Positions 27,161 to 36,446 of a stretch of 64,000 nt of DNA are shown here, piece by piece (position 1 is the stretch's first letter; each line of letters begins with the position of its first letter). Made by a program: the position numbers and the translations under genes. Source of the DNA: an uncultured Bacteroidia bacterium (lineage in GTDB: Bacteria > Bacteroidota > Bacteroidia > Bacteroidales > Prolixibacteraceae); NCBI GenBank assembly GCA_903923905.1, contig CAIXZH010000093.1, positions 79,813-143,812 on the forward strand. Direction: 5' to 3'. The notes under the pieces were generated by a model. It worked only from the letters and a program-made list of their open reading frames with translations. It ran no database searches and was not told where the DNA came from.

Positions 27161-28993
27161 ATGAAAACGACACTAAGCTTTTTACTGATTCTCGCTGTAT
27201 TATTCGGCTTTCAGGGTTGTAAACAAACACCCAAAGCTTCGGATGATGTCCAAAGCCTTGCAGAAGCCCGAAAATCAGTCCTTAAACTGAGCGTTTATAT
27301 CATTGCCCAGACGGTGGACCAGTTTCTGACCACCGAAGCCGGTCGCCAGGAAGCGCTCTCCATCCTGCACTGCAACGGGATCACTAAAGTTTATATTGAG
27401 ACCTATCGTAGTGGTCTTGTAATCCCTCCGGAGTTAATCAAAAGCACCGTTTCATTTTTTAAGGAGAATGGATTTGAAGTGGTCGGAGGTATTGCCACGG
27501 TTCCGGGACCCAATTTTGGAGTAGCCCAGGAGGGACCGCTGGCATGGCTCAACTGGCAAAACTCCAAGACTCAAAACGATCTGCGAAAAGTGATGGAAGA
27601 TTCCGCCCCGTTTTTCGACACCTTTATCATCGACGACTTCCTGTGTACTGCAGACACAAGCCTGGAATCAAAAGCAGCCAAAGGAGACCGCAGCTGGTCC
27701 GAATACCGCCGGTCACTGTTGACAGACCTGGCACAATCTATTTTAATAAATCCTGCCAAAGCGAAGAATCCCGGCATCAGAATAATCATCAAGTACCCAC
27801 AGTCGTATGACCGGTTTCACCTGTTCGGCTACGATGTGGCAACAGAGCCTAAACTTTTTGACGGAGTCTGGGTCGGCACCGAAACGCGCGGACAATATAC
27901 CCAGCGCTACGGGTTTGTCCAGCCCTATGAAGGGTTCATCAATTACCGCTGGATTTCAACCCTGTCGGGGAATAAGATCGGGGGCGCCTGGTTCGACCAC
28001 GGCGATTGCACCGATATTGATTTTATCGAGCAGGCTTACCAGTCGGTACTCTCGGGAGCTAAAGAACTTGTGATGTTCAATTTCGACAGTTTTATTTCGG
28101 GTCATCCGGGGCACCATCTTTTGCGGCAGGATTTTGAGAAACTGGCGGACCTGGCGAAGGCTGTTGCAGCACATCCTGTGCAGGGGGTTGCAGGTTACAA
28201 ACCTGCCAACAGCGATGCCGGAGGTGATTTATACCTCATGGATTATATCGGAATGTTCGGTGTTTCGCTCGTTCCCGTTTCACAATACCCGGAGAACAGT
28301 TCCGTAATCTTCCTTCCGACTCAGGCAGCTGCAGATCGGGATATTGTACCAAAAATCATCAGCTCATTGGATAAGGGAGCAAAGATAATTCTTACTACGG
28401 GCTTTCTCGTTAACGCAAACGGAAACGAACAACTTGCCCGGATGGCAGGGGTAAAGTTATCGACTAATACTTTACGTAATAATTATCAATTCACTCTAAA
28501 TAATGGACATACTGAAAAACTAAAATTTCCGTTAACCACGGAATATCAAATTGTGCCTGACGGATCCGGGGTGTTGCTTCGGACATCGGACAATCAACCT
28601 TTCCTCGTCCAAAACAAGAATCTGTATTTAATCAATACCCACACCTTTTCGCAGCAGGATTTTGATGCCGTGGGTGAGGTTTTGCTTTGTCCGCGACAGA
28701 TTGGATTGCTTGAGCTTCCAAGATCATGGATGAATATGATAAGGTCTGCCTTTCGCCCAAAAGATGAACCGGTTCTGGATGCCCCGTCAAGGGTATCCAT
28801 GCAAACGCTTTCGGACCATAGTTTTGTCATTCACAATTACAATCAGGAAAGGACGGTTGTCAATATTACGCTTCCGGAATCAGGAGTCTTCAGCGATGGA
28901 TTTTCGCACAGACCAATTCCGGTGAACGGGAAAGGGATCAGACTGGAGATGGAACCCCGGTCGAGAATCTGGGTGAGGAGAGAAGGCTGTTAG
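27161..28993 (+). CDS. Putative lipoprotein with TIM-barrel glycosidase-like fold, unknown function
   Basis: About 610 residues. The ATG at 27161 is preceded by GGAAAAAAG and gives a clean lipoprotein signal (FLLILAVLFGFQGCKQT); an in-frame GTG at 27146 overlapping the previous stop is less likely. Residues 50-350 read like a (beta/alpha)8 barrel: ITKVYIETYRSGLVIPP, FEVVGGIATVPGPNFG, FFDTFIIDDFLC and NPGIRIIIKYPQSYD. The C-terminal third has a beta-rich stretch. FIIDDFLC resembles the acidic strand ends of glycosidases, but I cannot name a GH family. Context (beta-helix enzyme before, oxidoreductases after) suggests carbohydrate work. Confidence 0.7.
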   Translation: MKTTLSFLLILAVLFGFQGCKQTPKASDDVQSLAEARKSVLKLSVYIIAQTVDQFLTTEAGRQEALSILHCNGITKVYIETYRSGLVIPPELIKSTVSFFKENGFEVVGGIATVPGPNFGVAQEGPLAWLNWQNSKTQNDLRKVMEDSAPFFDTFIIDDFLCTADTSLESKAAKGDRSWSEYRRSLLTDLAQSILINPAKAKNPGIRIIIKYPQSYDRFHLFGYDVATEPKLFDGVWVGTETRGQYTQRYGFVQPYEGFINYRWISTLSGNKIGGAWFDHGDCTDIDFIEQAYQSVLSGAKELVMFNFDSFISGHPGHHLLRQDFEKLADLAKAVAAHPVQGVAGYKPANSDAGGDLYLMDYIGMFGVSLVPVSQYPENSSVIFLPTQAAADRDIVPKIISSLDKGAKIILTTGFLVNANGNEQLARMAGVKLSTNTLRNNYQFTLNNGHTEKLKFPLTTEYQIVPDGSGVLLRTSDNQPFLVQNKNLYLINTHTFSQQDFDAVGEVLLCPRQIGLLELPRSWMNMIRSAFRPKDEPVLDAPSRVSMQTLSDHSFVIHNYNQERTVVNITLPESGVFSDGFSHRPIPVNGKGIRLEMEPRSRIWVRREGC

Positions 28994-29105
28994 GCTGTAG
29001 GCTTTTAGGCTGTATGGGACTGGGTATAATGCATATTCACCAAACCTAAAAGTCTAATAGGCTAAGAGCCTAAAAGTCTATTAGCCTAATAACCTAATAG
29101 CCTAT
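28990..29105. repeat. Short-word repeat array (AGGCT / AGCCTAATAG)
   Basis: Right after the stop, TAGGCTGTAGGCTTTTAGGC is followed about 50 bp later by several copies of AGCCTAAAAGTCTA and AGCCTAATAACC words. The two sides are complementary, so the transcript could fold into a long imperfect hairpin before the oxidoreductase genes. It may act as a processing or attenuation site, or be neutral simple-sequence DNA. Confidence 0.55.
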
Positions 29106-29137
29106 TTATTAAAACAACAACCAATAATTCAGATATT

Positions 29138-30490
29138 ATGACAAATTTAACTCGGAGATCATTTCTTGCCAAATCGACAGCCGTAGCAGCCGGAGCAGCG
29201 TTACTACCCGGACTGTCCGCATGTAAACCAGCGAAAGTAAGAATTGCTTTTATAGGTGTGGGTGGACGCGCCCAGGATCATTTTAGTGATTGCGCCACTG
29301 AAAATGTGGTTGCGTTATGTGACGTGAGCGATTCCGCTGCTACAGAAGGATTTAAAACCTTTCCCAAAGCAAAAAGATTCAAGGATTTCAGGGTGATGTT
29401 CGACAAGATGGCAGGTGATATTGATGCCGTAATTGTTGCTACACCCGATCACGTACACTTTGCCGCAGCTATGGCGGCGATGCAATTGGGGAAACACGTC
29501 TACGTTGAAAAGCCCCTTGCTCATAATATCTGGCAAATCCGCACGTTACGCAAGGCGGCCAAACGCTATAACGTCATAAATGCCATGGGTATCCAGGGAC
29601 ATGCCACAATGGGAATCCGCTATGTCAAAGAGTGGTATGAAGCGGGCATTTTAGGTGAGGTTAAGGAGGTTTTCGCCTGGCTTGAAGGGCCACAATTTGA
29701 TCCCAAAGGGTATTTCATCAAACCCGACAGTTACCCTCCAAAGGGAGAGCCGGTTCCTGTAGATTTAGACTGGGATTTATGGCTCGGACCAGCCAGGGAG
29801 AGGCCCTATAGCCCGAAGTACCTTCCAAGGTTTTGGAGAGGCTGGTACGAATTAGGAAATGGAGTGCTGGGTGATTGGGGATGCCATACCCTGGATGCCC
29901 CAAACTGGGCGTTGGATCTTGGAATGCCTTTATCTGTGAGCCCGATTCTCAGGCCATCCTCTCCCGATGGATTTATCCCAGATAAATCATCTCTGAAATT
30001 TGAATTTGCTGCACGTGGGAACAAGCCTCCGGTAACGTTAACCTGGCTTGACGGTGGTGAAAAACCTGAAAATCGTCCGGAATGGGGTCTTAAGGAGATG
30101 CCTGGAAGAGGGATGATCATGGTTGGATCCAAAGCATCACTCCTGACCGGAGGGAGACCTGCCAATCCAAAACTGCTGATTCCCGATGCAGACTGGATTC
30201 GCTTCACCAAGAACCTACCCAAAGAGACTATTCCACGCGTTGAAGGGGGACCAATAGCCGAATGGATCAGGGCAATCAAAGGCACAGGTCCAATTCCGGG
30301 GGCTAATTTTGAATATTCCGCTCCGCTGAGCGAACTGAATGCCGTCGGAATCCTTGCGCAACGTCTGAATACACGGATTGAATATGATGCTGCAAATATG
30401 AAGATTACCAATCATCCCGAATTTGATGTCTACATAAAAGAACCGGTCCGTAAAGGCTGGGAATATGGTGAAGATCTTTGGAGGAGTTAG
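29138..30490 (+). CDS. Tat-exported Gfo/Idh/MocA-family oxidoreductase (lipoprotein), paralogue 1
   Basis: 450 residues. The N-terminus NLTRRSFLAKSTAVAAGAAL is a twin-arginine signal, and a lipobox-like LSAC follows, so it is probably folded with cofactor in the cytoplasm and anchored outside it. The NAD(P)-binding start is RIAFIGVGGRAQDH and the family's catalytic-lysine motif is VYVEKPLAHN (about residue 123). The C-terminal part is the usual beta-sheet substrate domain, with EYGEDLW-type aromatic ends. Relatives oxidise sugar or inositol hydroxyls; secreted ones include glycosidases that use a redox cycle and 3-dehydrogenases. Its paralogue lies 75 bp downstream. No dedicated electron acceptor is visible, so a self-recycling NAD mechanism is possible. 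Confidence 0.88.
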   Translation: MTNLTRRSFLAKSTAVAAGAALLPGLSACKPAKVRIAFIGVGGRAQDHFSDCATENVVALCDVSDSAATEGFKTFPKAKRFKDFRVMFDKMAGDIDAVIVATPDHVHFAAAMAAMQLGKHVYVEKPLAHNIWQIRTLRKAAKRYNVINAMGIQGHATMGIRYVKEWYEAGILGEVKEVFAWLEGPQFDPKGYFIKPDSYPPKGEPVPVDLDWDLWLGPARERPYSPKYLPRFWRGWYELGNGVLGDWGCHTLDAPNWALDLGMPLSVSPILRPSSPDGFIPDKSSLKFEFAARGNKPPVTLTWLDGGEKPENRPEWGLKEMPGRGMIMVGSKASLLTGGRPANPKLLIPDADWIRFTKNLPKETIPRVEGGPIAEWIRAIKGTGPIPGANFEYSAPLSELNAVGILAQRLNTRIEYDAANMKITNHPEFDVYIKEPVRKGWEYGEDLWRS

Positions 30491-30565
30491 TAAAAAGGAA
30501 ATAAAAGAAATAAATAGAAAAAAAACAATAGAAATTAGAGGAACAACAACAATAATTCAATAATC

Positions 30566-31981
30566 ATGACAAATTTATCACGCAGAACATTCCTGAAATC
30601 AGCTACAGTGGCTGCTTCAGGGGCACTTTTGATTCCAAACCTGTTTAGCTGCTCCCCAAATAACAAATTAAACATTGCGATTATTGGAGTCGGCGGAAGG
30701 GGTGAGGATAATTGGAAGACCTTGTTTTCAGATGAAAATGGTAGCACAGAGAAAAAACCGGCAGGACAAATTCGAAAAGTCCTGAGAGAAAATGTGGTTG
30801 CTCTGTGTGATGTTGACGAAAAACGTGCTGCCTTTGGATTTCAAACTTTCCCAAAAGCAAAAAAATACAAAGATTACCGGGTAATGTTTGATGAAATGGC
30901 AAACCAGATTGATGCTGTAATCATTGCTACTCCTGATCATTCGCATTTTGCAGCAACAATGATAGCCATGCAGCTTGGGAAGCATGTCTATGTAGAAAAA
31001 CCGCTGGCGCATAATATCTGGCAGTTGCGCACCCTGAAAAAGGCAGCCAAACAATACGGAATTGTTTCTCAGATGGGAAACCAGGGGCATACGACCAATG
31101 GAATCAGGCAGATCAGAGAGTGGTATGAAGCCGGAGTTCTCGGACAAGTCAAAGAGGTACATGCCTGGTTTGGGCGTTATGATTTTAAGCCTGGGGGTTA
31201 TTGGACCAAACCCGACAGCTTTCCACCCTCTGCTCAACCGGTTCCTGCCGGTCTTGACTGGGATCTATGGTTAGGTCAGGCTGCCGAGCGCCCATTCAAC
31301 AGTGCATATTGTCCTAAATCATGGCGTGGTTTTTACGATTTTGGAAATGGTCTCTTAGGCGACTGGTCATGTCATACCCTGGATGCTCCCTTCTGGGCTC
31401 TGGATCTTGGAAAGCCGCAAACAATTGAGGCGTTGGTGCCAAACCCGGTTCCGGATCACAGCTTTATCCCTGACGAATCGGTTATCTCCTACCAATTTGG
31501 TGCACGCGGCGATAAGGCTCCGGTAAAATTGTTTTGGCACGAAGGCGGTTCGAAACCTGAAATTCGTCCGGAATGGGGTGTTAAAGAATTATCCAACTCA
31601 GGAATGGTGATGATTGGAGAGAAGAAAACCTTAATCACCGGCGGGAGACCAAACAAACCCCGCCTGATGGTCTCAGAAGAGGAATGGCAGGAATTTATCA
31701 AAAATCCGCCTGCACAAACCTTTAAACGTATTGGCGAAGAACAACCGCAGAAGGAGTGGATCGATTGCATAAAAAGCAAGACACTGCCTGGTTCGAATTT
31801 CGAATACGCTGCCGATTTATCTGAAATGGCATTGATTGGAGTGCTGGCGCAGAAATTTGCTGCCAAAATTGAATATGACGGAGCAAACATGAAAGTTACA
31901 AATCGTCCTGATATCGATGCGTTCATCAATGTGCCGGCACGCAAAGGATGGGAATACGGAAAAGAACTTTGGAAAAGCTAA
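30566..31981 (+). CDS. Tat-exported Gfo/Idh/MocA-family oxidoreductase (lipoprotein), paralogue 2
   Basis: 471 residues, clearly a tandem duplicate of the gene before it. Same twin-arginine signal (NLSRRTFLKSATVAASGALL) with a lipobox-like LFSC, then NIAIIGVGGRGEDNW and the catalytic motif VYVEKPLAHN (about residue 142). Both share GNQGHTT/GIQGHAT-type segments, LDWDLWLG and the ending RKGWEYG. This copy has about 20 extra residues after the first strand (GSTEKKPAGQIRK). Retention of both copies suggests different substrates or linkages. A short inverted repeat follows the stop. Confidence 0.88.
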   Translation: MTNLSRRTFLKSATVAASGALLIPNLFSCSPNNKLNIAIIGVGGRGEDNWKTLFSDENGSTEKKPAGQIRKVLRENVVALCDVDEKRAAFGFQTFPKAKKYKDYRVMFDEMANQIDAVIIATPDHSHFAATMIAMQLGKHVYVEKPLAHNIWQLRTLKKAAKQYGIVSQMGNQGHTTNGIRQIREWYEAGVLGQVKEVHAWFGRYDFKPGGYWTKPDSFPPSAQPVPAGLDWDLWLGQAAERPFNSAYCPKSWRGFYDFGNGLLGDWSCHTLDAPFWALDLGKPQTIEALVPNPVPDHSFIPDESVISYQFGARGDKAPVKLFWHEGGSKPEIRPEWGVKELSNSGMVMIGEKKTLITGGRPNKPRLMVSEEEWQEFIKNPPAQTFKRIGEEQPQKEWIDCIKSKTLPGSNFEYAADLSEMALIGVLAQKFAAKIEYDGANMKVTNRPDIDAFINVPARKGWEYGKELWKS

Positions 31982-31985
31982 CGTG

Positions 31986-32033
31986 CCGGAGGAATTGATT
32001 TTCTACAAAGATCACTTTAAATTTTACCTCCGG
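31986..32033. terminator. Inverted repeat after the oxidoreductase pair
   Basis: CCGGAGG (31986-31992) pairs with CCTCCGG (32027-32033) across a 34-nt loop, starting 5 bp after the stop codon. The stem is GC-rich but there is no T run, so a Rho-independent role is weak. It lies in the 226-bp gap before the ceramidase-like gene. Confidence 0.3.
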
Positions 32034-32207
32034 TACACCTCTGTGCCTGCTCCGTGTAATCCGGTGAATAACCAAATCGCCTGAGACATGGGGTGGACAC
32101 AGATTTTTTAAATCTTTACCTTCATCTCAATTCTGATCGAAAGCCTTACCGATACGATCCGAAATGAATCACCAAAAACATTAATTTAATCACTAAATCG
32201 ACTAACG

Positions 32208-33509
32208 ATGAATACCAAACATTTGATTACCTGTTTATTTCTTGCGTTTATATTAAGTTTTAATTCGCAAGGAGCCCATCTCGCTGCCAGTGTTTCATCG
32301 ATCGATATTACCCCGCCTATTGCGATGAAATATACGTTAGGTGGCTACGGTGAACGGATGAATAAACCTGCTGAAGCGATTCACGACCACATCTGGGCAA
32401 AAGCACTCGCTTTGCAAATGGGAACCAGGAAATACATGATCATCACCCTTGATCTGCTCGGATTGCCCGAAAACGTCAAAAGTGATCTTCTTAAGAGAGT
32501 TCCCGGAATGGGATGGCGCATGGAAAATATGATGCTTCTTCCAAGCCATTCGCATGGAAGTCTCGAAATGGCATCGTTAAACAGCAAGAATCAGCTCAAT
32601 AATCCAAATCTGGGAATCTTTCAGCCAGAACTTCTTGCCTTTCTGATTGATAAACTGGAAACCCTCGTCAAAGAGGCTGATCGTAATTACCAGCCGGTCA
32701 AAATCGCAACAGGGTCCAGGATTCTGGACGGACTGAACCGAAACCGCCGTAAAGATCCTGATGTGGATAAAGAACTGATCGTAACCCGAATTGACAAGAA
32801 AAACGGGAAGCCGTTGGCAGTTCTGGTCAACTGGACTGCCCACCCTACATTTCTTGGAGGGCAGGACATGCTGACCTCTGCTGAGTGGCCCGGCTATCTC
32901 CAAAGTTCTCTTCAGGATTTAATCGGACAGGGAGTTACAGCGATGTATTTTAACGGGTCAGAAGGTGACCAGTCAACCATCCTGAACAGTCCCAAAAAAG
33001 GGTATGAAAAAATCGAAATCTACGGGAAAATAATCTCCAATAAAGCTTTTGACTTATATAAAGAGATTAAAACCAAAGATGTTAAGGAATTCAATTACAG
33101 CTATCAGTTAATCACTTTACCCGAACACGCTGCGCATCCATCATTTATGAAAACCGGCGGTGAAGAATACGGACTAAACGAAAAGACAGTTAAGATCGTC
33201 ATGGATGTCCTCGGACCAAAGGAAGTTGGAATGGGAGCTGTCCGGATTGACGACCTGCTGATCTCCGGAATACCCGGCGAGATGACCGCCATTCTGGGTC
33301 AAAAGGTAAAAAAAGCCATCAGGGAGAATGGCGTTAAATATGTGGCAATAGGGGGCCTGGCAAATGTTTGGCTGGGTTATATCCTTGACCGGGATCAATA
33401 TCTACATGGCGAAGGTTATGAATCAAGTATGAGCTTTTATGGCCCGGATCTCGGCGCAGCAATCTCTGATGGGGCCATTAAGAGTGCACTGACCTTAACT
33501 CAAAAGTGA
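32208..33509 (+). CDS. Neutral/alkaline ceramidase N-terminal domain protein, secreted, paralogue 1
   Basis: 433 residues with a signal peptide (ITCLFLAFILSFNSQGA). It matches the N-terminal domain of neutral/alkaline non-lysosomal ceramidase (PF04734): SSIDITPPIAMKYTLGGYG at the start, putative zinc ligands in LPSHSHGSLE (about residue 112) and in NWTAHPTF, and YFNGSEGDQS. True ceramidases are about 650 residues; this protein has only the metal domain. Such short forms are common in glycan loci of Bacteroidota and Planctomycetes and their substrate is not known to me; amide or ester hydrolysis is plausible. Its stop overlaps the next start by one base (TGATG). A close paralogue is at 35142. 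Confidence 0.83.
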   Translation: MNTKHLITCLFLAFILSFNSQGAHLAASVSSIDITPPIAMKYTLGGYGERMNKPAEAIHDHIWAKALALQMGTRKYMIITLDLLGLPENVKSDLLKRVPGMGWRMENMMLLPSHSHGSLEMASLNSKNQLNNPNLGIFQPELLAFLIDKLETLVKEADRNYQPVKIATGSRILDGLNRNRRKDPDVDKELIVTRIDKKNGKPLAVLVNWTAHPTFLGGQDMLTSAEWPGYLQSSLQDLIGQGVTAMYFNGSEGDQSTILNSPKKGYEKIEIYGKIISNKAFDLYKEIKTKDVKEFNYSYQLITLPEHAAHPSFMKTGGEEYGLNEKTVKIVMDVLGPKEVGMGAVRIDDLLISGIPGEMTAILGQKVKKAIRENGVKYVAIGGLANVWLGYILDRDQYLHGEGYESSMSFYGPDLGAAISDGAIKSALTLTQK

Positions 33510-35086
33510 TGACCGACAGACGTGATTTTCTGAAAATATCCGGTCTACTGGCTTCCGGAACTTTAGTTGGATTTCATCCGCCCACCCATTTAGGGACGAC
33601 CAGAAGGTTCAGTCTCTCCACCAATACCGCAACTCTTAATAGTAGCCCGGATTTTCTTGATCTTATTGTTAAAAGCGGGGTTAATGATGTCTGGCTGCCC
33701 TATTTTCTGAACGGATATTGGGCTTACCCCATGGAAGATATCCTAAAGTGGAAAGAGAAGTTTAACAAAAAGGGGGTCAATGTTCAGATTCTCAGTGTTC
33801 CGCTAGGTCATCCCGGGAATTCACTGGGCGGTGCACCCGATTGGGAATGCACACCCAAACATTGGCCTCGCGGTGTAGATATAGATGGCAACAAATATTC
33901 CGGAACTTCGGTACACGCAGTGATAACCGAAGAGAATATTTCCGTTATCCAGCAAATAGGCAAATCAGGTTTTACCGGATTATTTCTGGATGATGATTTC
34001 AGGCTCGCCCGTACACCCGGCAAAATCGGAGGGTGTTTTTGCGTGGAGCACCAAAATAAGTTCCTCAATAAGTATGGATATGGTGAAAAAGATTGGACAG
34101 AACTCAAACAAAATATTAAGAATCGCGAGCTGAATTCCCTGACAAGGAACTGGATAAATTTCAATTGCGATGTATTAACCGGCTCATTCCGAGAGCAACA
34201 AGCCTCAAAACCTAAAGTAAAACTTGGGATAATGGTGATGTATCTCGGATCCGAAAAAGCGGGTATCCGGTTGAGTGATTACAAGGGATCTCCAATGAGG
34301 GTGGGTGAGCTGATGTTTGATGACCGATCCATGACACCTGTAAAAAGTAAAACAGACGAACTATTCAGTGCGCTCTTTCACAGACGGTTTGTGGCTCCCG
34401 ACCTGGCTTACAGCGAAACGACGGCCTATCCGGCCAACAAGCTGTCGGCGAAGAATATGGCCGCTAAACTTCATATCTCGACTATTGCTGATATCAGGAA
34501 TACCATGATGATGAGCGGTCTAGAACCTTTCCCGTTCACCCACTGGAACACACTTGCACCTGCCATGAAAAAAGCAGCCTCAATTCACCAAAAAACAGCC
34601 GGGCAGAAACCACATGGTCCGTTTAAACATTACTGGGGTGAGGCAAGCCGTATGGTCGGCGATGACCAACCAAACAGCCTGTTCCTGGCATCAGGTATTC
34701 CATTTGAAGTTACCGATACTCCTGCCGCCGACGGCTGGACCTTCCTGTCTGATTTTGACCGAAATGATGTGGGTTCACAAAAAATGAAATCTGCCGGAAC
34801 CATCTTCATCGGTCGTGATGTGGTAGAGAAAAAGACCAAAGAAATCAGGTACCTTGCAGAAAATCTGAATGATATCTATGCGTTTAAACATGAAATCATT
34901 CCTCAACTGAAAGGGATCCCCTATGTTCCGGAAGATAAACCGGTGGTGTGCACCTGGTTTCCAAAAATCAGATCTGTTCTGTTATGGAATTTATCAGAAA
35001 CCAGGGAATCGTTTACTGTGTGCCTGGATGACCATGAGCGTCATGTCAATATAGAAGGTTTGGATGCTGAACTGGTATTTTTTTGA
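33509..35086 (+). CDS. Tat-exported protein of unknown function, TIM-barrel-like
   Basis: About 525 residues. It starts at the ATG at 33509, sharing one base with the previous stop; an in-frame GTG just before it is less likely. The N-terminus TDRRDFLKISGLLASGTLV is a twin-arginine signal. The body has alternating strand/helix blocks (VNDVWLPYFLNGYWAYPMED, VNVQILSVPLGHPGN, FTGLFLDDDFRLARTPG), which suggest a barrel, and LFLDDDF looks like an acidic strand end. A Cys pair occurs in GGCFCVEH. No family recognised. Translational coupling to the ceramidase-like gene suggests they act together. Confidence 0.7.
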   Translation: MTDRRDFLKISGLLASGTLVGFHPPTHLGTTRRFSLSTNTATLNSSPDFLDLIVKSGVNDVWLPYFLNGYWAYPMEDILKWKEKFNKKGVNVQILSVPLGHPGNSLGGAPDWECTPKHWPRGVDIDGNKYSGTSVHAVITEENISVIQQIGKSGFTGLFLDDDFRLARTPGKIGGCFCVEHQNKFLNKYGYGEKDWTELKQNIKNRELNSLTRNWINFNCDVLTGSFREQQASKPKVKLGIMVMYLGSEKAGIRLSDYKGSPMRVGELMFDDRSMTPVKSKTDELFSALFHRRFVAPDLAYSETTAYPANKLSAKNMAAKLHISTIADIRNTMMMSGLEPFPFTHWNTLAPAMKKAASIHQKTAGQKPHGPFKHYWGEASRMVGDDQPNSLFLASGIPFEVTDTPAADGWTFLSDFDRNDVGSQKMKSAGTIFIGRDVVEKKTKEIRYLAENLNDIYAFKHEIIPQLKGIPYVPEDKPVVCTWFPKIRSVLLWNLSETRESFTVCLDDHERHVNIEGLDAELVFF

Positions 35087-35141
35087 GATTTAAAGGATTT
35101 GAAAGAAAATTGGCAAATTGATTGATTTAAAATAAGAAGTC

Positions 35142-36446
35142 ATGAAAAATCGGATTTTTATAATAGTTATAATTTCCATTTTTACTGCATCCATTTCTGT
35201 CAAAGGGGAAAAACTGACCGCCAGTGTTTCTTCGATTGATATTACCCCTCCTCTTGAAATGAAATTTGTGTTAGGTGGATATGGTGAGCGGATGAGTAAA
35301 CCAGCGGAAGGGATTCACGATCATATTTGGGCGAAAGCGCTCACCTTAAAAAAGGGTAACCGGAAATATGCCCTTATAACCCTTGATCTTCTGATGCTTC
35401 CTGATAATGTAAAGAGCGATCTGATTAAAAAAATCCCCGGCAAGGGGTGGAGCAACGAAAATATAATGCTCCTGCCAAGCCATTCACATGGAAGTCTTGA
35501 AATGGATGCACTGAATAGTAAAAACGATCTGAATAATCGCCAACTGGGGCTTTTTCAGCCCGAACTATTGGCATTTTTGCTCGATAAATTGGCTACACTA
35601 CTTAATGAGGCTGATAGAAATTACCGGCCAGTCAGAATTGGCACCGGAAGTCAGTTTCTTGAAGGGCTGAACCAGAACCGGCGCAAAGACCCTGACATTG
35701 AAAAAGAGATGCTTGTCACAAGGATCGATTTGGAAAATGGAATGCCACTGGCTGTTCTGGTAAACTGGACCGCGCATCCAACTTTTCTGGATGGACCGGA
35801 TATGCTTCTCTCTGCCGAATGGCCAGGCTATCTGCAGACCAATCTTGAGCACCTGATCGGAAACGGCGTAACCACGATGTACTATAACGGATCAGAAGGT
35901 GATCAGGCTCCTGTCCTGGATGTGGTTAAATCAGACTACGAGAAAACAGAAATCTATGGCAAAATAATTGCCGAGAAAGCTTTTGATTTATATAAAAAGG
36001 TAAAATCAAAGGAGTTGAATGAATTTAACTACAGTTATACTATCGTTTCACTTCCCAAACATCGGGCCCACCCCACATTTATGAAAACCGGTGGTGAAGA
36101 ATATGGAATAACTGACCAAACACTCAATAAAGTAATGGACATTCTGGGCCCAAAAAAAGTAGGAATTGGAGCCGTGAGAATTGGAAACCTGATTATTTCG
36201 GGAGTTCCCGGCGAAATGACAGCCGTGTTAGGACTAAAATTAAAAAAATCCATAAAAACAATGGGGATAGAATATGTAGCGATCGGGGGGCTCGCAAACC
36301 AGTGGATAAGTTATATTCTAAGTAGTGACCAATATTTGAATGGCCAAGGTTATGAATCAAGCATGAGCTTTTATGGACCTGATTTGGGAAGTGTAATTTC
36401 ACATGGAGTTATACAGAATGCTAAATCCATATTTAAAACAAAATGA
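35142..36446 (+). CDS. Neutral/alkaline ceramidase N-terminal domain protein, secreted, paralogue 2
   Basis: 434 residues, a close relative of the gene at 32208 in length and motifs: SSIDITPPLEMKFVLGGYG, LPSHSHGSLE, NWTAHPTF, YYNGSEGDQA and the ending SSMSFYGPDLG. It has a signal peptide (IIVIISIFTASISVKG). The putative zinc-binding histidines are kept. The stop overlaps the next start by 4 bp (ATGA), so it is translationally coupled to the glycosidase-like gene, whereas the first copy is coupled to the Tat-exported barrel protein. This suggests a duplicated cassette with exchanged partners. Confidence 0.83.
   Translation: MKNRIFIIVIISIFTASISVKGEKLTASVSSIDITPPLEMKFVLGGYGERMSKPAEGIHDHIWAKALTLKKGNRKYALITLDLLMLPDNVKSDLIKKIPGKGWSNENIMLLPSHSHGSLEMDALNSKNDLNNRQLGLFQPELLAFLLDKLATLLNEADRNYRPVRIGTGSQFLEGLNQNRRKDPDIEKEMLVTRIDLENGMPLAVLVNWTAHPTFLDGPDMLLSAEWPGYLQTNLEHLIGNGVTTMYYNGSEGDQAPVLDVVKSDYEKTEIYGKIIAEKAFDLYKKVKSKELNEFNYSYTIVSLPKHRAHPTFMKTGGEEYGITDQTLNKVMDILGPKKVGIGAVRIGNLIISGVPGEMTAVLGLKLKKSIKTMGIEYVAIGGLANQWISYILSSDQYLNGQGYESSMSFYGPDLGSVISHGVIQNAKSIFKTK

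Noticed and set aside
29806..30411. 201-codon frame antisense to the first Gfo/Idh/MocA gene
   Set aside because: Strong family motifs on the plus strand make this a shadow frame.
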